Assembly: GCA_035771165.1 (NCBI GenBank)
Contig: JAWNZC010000445.1
Span: 148,501 to 212,500, forward strand
Direction of reading: 5' to 3'
Length of the DNA: 64,000 bases
From: Paragorgia papillata
Lineage: Eukaryota; Cnidaria; Anthozoa; Scleralcyonacea; Coralliidae
Part shown: positions 62,201 through 64,000 of the stretch, piece after piece
Layout of the letters: each line of letters begins with the position of its first letter
Numbering within the stretch: position 1 is the first letter of the stretch
Translations under genes and position numbers: made by a program
Notes under the pieces: model-generated
Database searches by the model: none
What the model was told of the DNA's origin: nothing
What the model saw: the letters and a program-made list of their open reading frames with translations, nothing else

Positions 62201-64000
62201 ACGAAAGAAATGTGGACATTAAAAGGGAACTCGATATTACAACGACTATGGCAGAAGAGACACAACAACTAGAGAGAGAACCAATATCAACTTATCACAG
62301 CAAATACAAGGACGATACAACGACAAAATCCGTGGAAGAAATACCAGATCCTATGACTGTTAGTATAGCAGAAGAAATTCCCAAGCTAAATCACCAAAGA
62401 AATGTGCGTATTGAAGCATTCGATCCAGATGAAAAGCTGCAAGTAGAAACAGTTTCAATTAGGCCAGTGAAAAAGACAGAAGAAAGAACAGTCAGTCTTG
62501 TGAAAGAAATGTCCGAGTCGGTCAATCCAGAATACGACAAAAAAGTGGACATTCAAACTTCTGTTTCAGACGGGACGTCACACAAAACAAAAGAGACAGC
62601 TTCAATTACACCCATTAGAAGACCACATGGAATAACAGTTGTTATTGTGGAAGAAATACCAGAGCAAGTTAATCCAGCCTATAAGACACCAGAAAAGAAA
62701 ATAACTTATGCTAGTTCCGAAAAGCCCATTATGCAAGAAAAATCACAAGTTAAGAATACAATCGTTTCAGCTCGCAACAGTAGAAGCCAGGAGAAAACAG
62801 TAACACCACAACAAAAGGGAGAAATAATTTATGTTCCTCCCAATGAACAACCGGAAAAGGTAACCACTGAACTCACTGAGGAAATGCCTCAACTAATTAA
62901 ACCAAGGTGGGAAACAGAAGTGGACATCCAAACGCCGACTCCAAAAGAAAGAATAGAACTAGAAAAAGAACAAAGACTTGAACATAGCAAACAAGTAAGT
63001 GAATTGGTAAACAAAAAAGATGTGGACGGAGTTGCGTTGACTGTTCACCATAAAAGAAAGTTTGTTGGTACAAGCTACGATGATAAATTAATTACAGAAC
63101 TAGTTCGTGAAGAGCCGCTGCCACTATATGAACATACCATACGAGAATCGGTAGTAGAAAACGAAGATCTTAGTAAAAATATGCTACAAAGTAACTTGCC
63201 AGATCATATCAACCCAGTCGTAACAATTGAAAACGGAATTGTCTCCACCAACATAATAAATCAACACGACGTAAAACACACCGACGTAAATGACTATGAT
63301 AACACGGTAAATGTTGAAACTGAATACACTGTGGAAAAAGGTGAAGTAATGGAGATGCAGTTAGAGCGCTCGCCAACTTCTTCTCTTGCCAGTGAAAAAG
63401 AAACCAAAAGTCTCAAGTATTCAGAGGATGAAAGTTCAAAACCTTCGGTTGAACCGTGGCTAACAGTGAGACGAAAAAACACAAGAAATACCAGCTGGGG
63501 TAAACGGCAACAAGAATCCCAAAAACAAAAAGCAATAGTCGTGGAAAGAGTTACTCCGGATAGAGAGGTTGTAGTAGTTGGAGAAACCGTAGAAAATTTG
63601 CCTGAATCGGAAACCATACCAAGATTCTTCCGTGGGGAACATACAGCAATGCATAAAACAGTACCAGGGAATAATGTTTGGTTCACGGTTAGAATGAAAC
63701 GTTGGGAAAGCGACCTTCGTAAGGAGAATCGACAAAAATACGTCAAAGAGGAGCAGATGTTTTCGGAGCTTTCCAGTTCTACCGTTAGCAATGACGGAAG
63801 CTTTGACGAGGCCTCTTCACTAAAATCTTCGAGCCGAACCCACAGCCCGACGTCAGACATTTCCAGGAAATCGGAAAGCTCCTCGGAAGATCCGTGGATA
63901 TCAGTCAGAAGAAAAAATAAAAAAGGCCTCAAAAAAGGAACGCGAACCAACGGAAAGACGGTTCCTTCGTATGATATAACGGACGGCATGAATACTAGAC
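44803..64000 (+). CDS. Second giant repeat protein gene (3 exons seen, 3' end outside window)
   Basis: Gene-level entry; coding parts are 44803-47229, 49560-49922 and 54685-64000, all joined in phase 0, giving at least 4035 codons. The protein is charged and low in complexity, with three separate repeat systems in order: a 13-residue minirepeat, KYEIxDFVL repeats, and VEEMPEQV...YERxVDI repeats. Near the window end it has PW motifs like the tail of the upstream gene. It lies 3.8 kb downstream of that gene in the same direction. Function is unknown; diverged paralogy with the upstream gene is inferred from the shared tail motif and the similar EE(M/L)PE segments. Confidence 0.82.
44929..45279 (+). 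repeat. Coding 39-bp minisatellite, nine copies, with 156-bp order
   Basis: The unit encodes SETTFASLSNVD plus one variable residue. The first copy (SENTLESFSEINK) is degenerate. The other eight form two runs of the same four-unit series (SNVDP, SNVDT, AFGS..GDI, ASSS..AD), so four units were duplicated as a block. Confidence 0.92.
47262..48205 (+). repeat. TATTG/TATTTTATC satellite, about 0.94 kb
   Basis: Most of it is a 15-bp unit (tattgtattttatct) with occasional extra TATTG pentamers. From about 47848 a TATCG variant appears, and the last 60 bp become TGTCG repeats and then TATCG. The array therefore changes unit along its length. Confidence 0.95.
48438..48604. repeat. 167-bp MITE with TA flanks
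   Basis: Ends GACCACTTTC and GAAAGTGGTC are perfect complements, flanked by TA on both sides (48436 and 48605). The arms continue imperfectly for about 65 bp (aataagcctttctagcctcg against cgaggccaaaaaggcttatt). A TA duplication is typical of Tc1/mariner elements. Confidence 0.8.
48830..48980 (+). repeat. Second copy of the 25.4-kb dispersed repeat
   Basis: Shares aactcattaataattcataa, aatcagtaccgagacgga and taagccaactttcacct with 25368-25500. Confidence 0.7.
49560..49922 (+). CDS. Second giant gene, exon 2
   Basis: 121 codons, acceptor gattactcattgcag, donor GAAAAG|GTAAGT, phase 0 at both ends. The start is basic (KKKPRKSR). The middle has VDITYGRIESFPNF and RRDIIIAELP, faintly like GRIVIEELP of the upstream gene. 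The true exon starts at the acceptor, although the same frame is open further upstream inside the intron. Confidence 0.8.
50047..50122. repeat. Hairpin, possible left end of a larger element
   Basis: ggatatgagc near 50053 faces gctcatatcc near 50102. With the hairpin at 50832-50943 it may bound a 0.9-kb element; the terminal match between the two is weak. Confidence 0.45.
50832..50943. repeat. Palindromic hairpin
   Basis: acagttataccat at left and atggtataactgt at right are exact complements. Inner parts (atagccaac and gttggctat) also pair, around the loop ttggcgaagcgcctc. Confidence 0.75.
52757..53330. repeat. 574-bp MITE flanked by TTAA (piggyBac-like)
   Basis: TTAA at 52753-52756 and 53331-53334 flank ends GGTGGCTCCCTACTGTTT and its complement. 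Arms of roughly 250 bp remain recognisable on both sides (gccgttgctatgac against gtcatagcaacgac). TTAA duplication is the signature of the piggyBac superfamily. No transposase is present. Confidence 0.88.
53806..53955. repeat. Imperfect palindromic element
   Basis: atatatccaacac at left faces gtgtgggatatag at right; inner words tcctccgatttttaaata and tatatttagacatcggagga pair. A fragment (ttcctccgatttctaaatac) lies again at 54022. Confidence 0.65.
54685..64000 (+). CDS. Second giant gene, exon 3 (over 9.3 kb, open at window end)
   Basis: Acceptor cttattttag before ACGCAAAAC. I read the frame through all 3105 codons to the edge and found no stop. Residues 1-410 are charged and probably disordered, with D5 and KKKKRKKSKKKEKEQEQEQ runs. 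Then come about 35 copies of a (K/R)YEI(Q/R)DFVLxED repeat (55930-60560), joined by TQPQPQPVEKIDK and HLAEEEPQITKSAYQ linkers. From about 60660 to 62950 follow about 14 copies of a VEE(M/I)PEQVxxxYERxVDI repeat, spaced roughly 45-60 residues. The last third of a kilobase has EPWLTVRRKN (63451), VWFTVRMKR (63676) and DPWISVRRKN (63889). No enzyme motif, membrane segment or known domain is seen. Exon length and repeats suggest a structural protein (inference). Confidence 0.85.
56695..59725 (+). repeat. Nested coding duplications (417-, 690- and 1182-bp steps)
   Basis: The marker LEIHLVEEPPKYEIRDF begins at 57007, 57424, 57841, 58189, 58459, 58876, 59149 and 59566. Spacings are 417, 417, 348, 270, 417, 273 and 417 bp. 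A 417-bp unit (139 codons) of three KYEI repeats therefore recurs. About 56695-57060 recurs at 57877-58242 (1182-bp shift), and 58346-59035 recurs at 59036-59725 (690-bp shift). All steps are multiples of three. Confidence 0.9.

Overview
The window reads as animal (metazoan) nuclear DNA: GT-AG and GC-AG introns, long phase-0 exons, microsatellites and many short palindromic, MITE-like transposon remnants. No species can be named from the sequence. A marine invertebrate, perhaps a cnidarian, is only a weak guess from the style of the repeats. Nothing prokaryotic is present. All recognised coding sequence is on the + strand.

Region 1 (1-41034) is the 3' part of one giant gene, open at the left edge. 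It has 34 exons that alternate strictly between two related types, called here A and B, each about 160 codons with phase-0 introns on both sides. A1-B1 to A12-B12 plus most of A13 (1 to about 24495) form a homogenised tandem array of roughly 2.0-kb units, with introns as similar as exons. A dimeric order of about 4 kb is superimposed, and one block of four units (8043 bp) is repeated back to back with no difference seen in the stretches compared. From A13 on, the exons A13/B13 to A17/B17 are diverged, and their introns hold transposon remnants. The last exon (38713-41034) carries one B repeat and a unique tail with five Pro-Trp motifs, then the stop codon. At least 5960 residues are encoded here. 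The family is not one I recognise; a long, charged, elastic or scaffold-like structural protein is only an inference.

Region 2 (41035-44802) is an intergenic stretch with a probable 3' UTR, a degenerate TGTCA-rich tract and two short orphan exon-like segments.

Region 3 (44803-64000) is a second giant gene in the same direction, open at the right edge: exon 1 (44803-47229), exon 2 (49560-49922) and exon 3, which stays open for 9316 nt from 54685 to the window end. It is also repetitive and charged: a 13-residue minirepeat, then about 35 copies of a KYEIxDFVL repeat with a 417-bp higher-order period, then about 14 copies of a VEEMPEQV...YERxVDI repeat. Near the window end it has SSxDPWxxVRRK-type motifs like those in the tail of gene 1, so the two neighbours are probably diverged paralogues. 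Intron 1 holds about 0.95 kb of TATTG-based satellite. Intron 2 holds a 574-bp inverted-repeat element flanked by TTAA.

The most striking signals are the AB exon array with its exact 8043-bp duplication (possibly an assembly artefact), a GC splice donor spread over 11 of 13 array A exons, a 29-bp intronic micro-inversion shared by some units, and the tail motif shared by the two giant genes.
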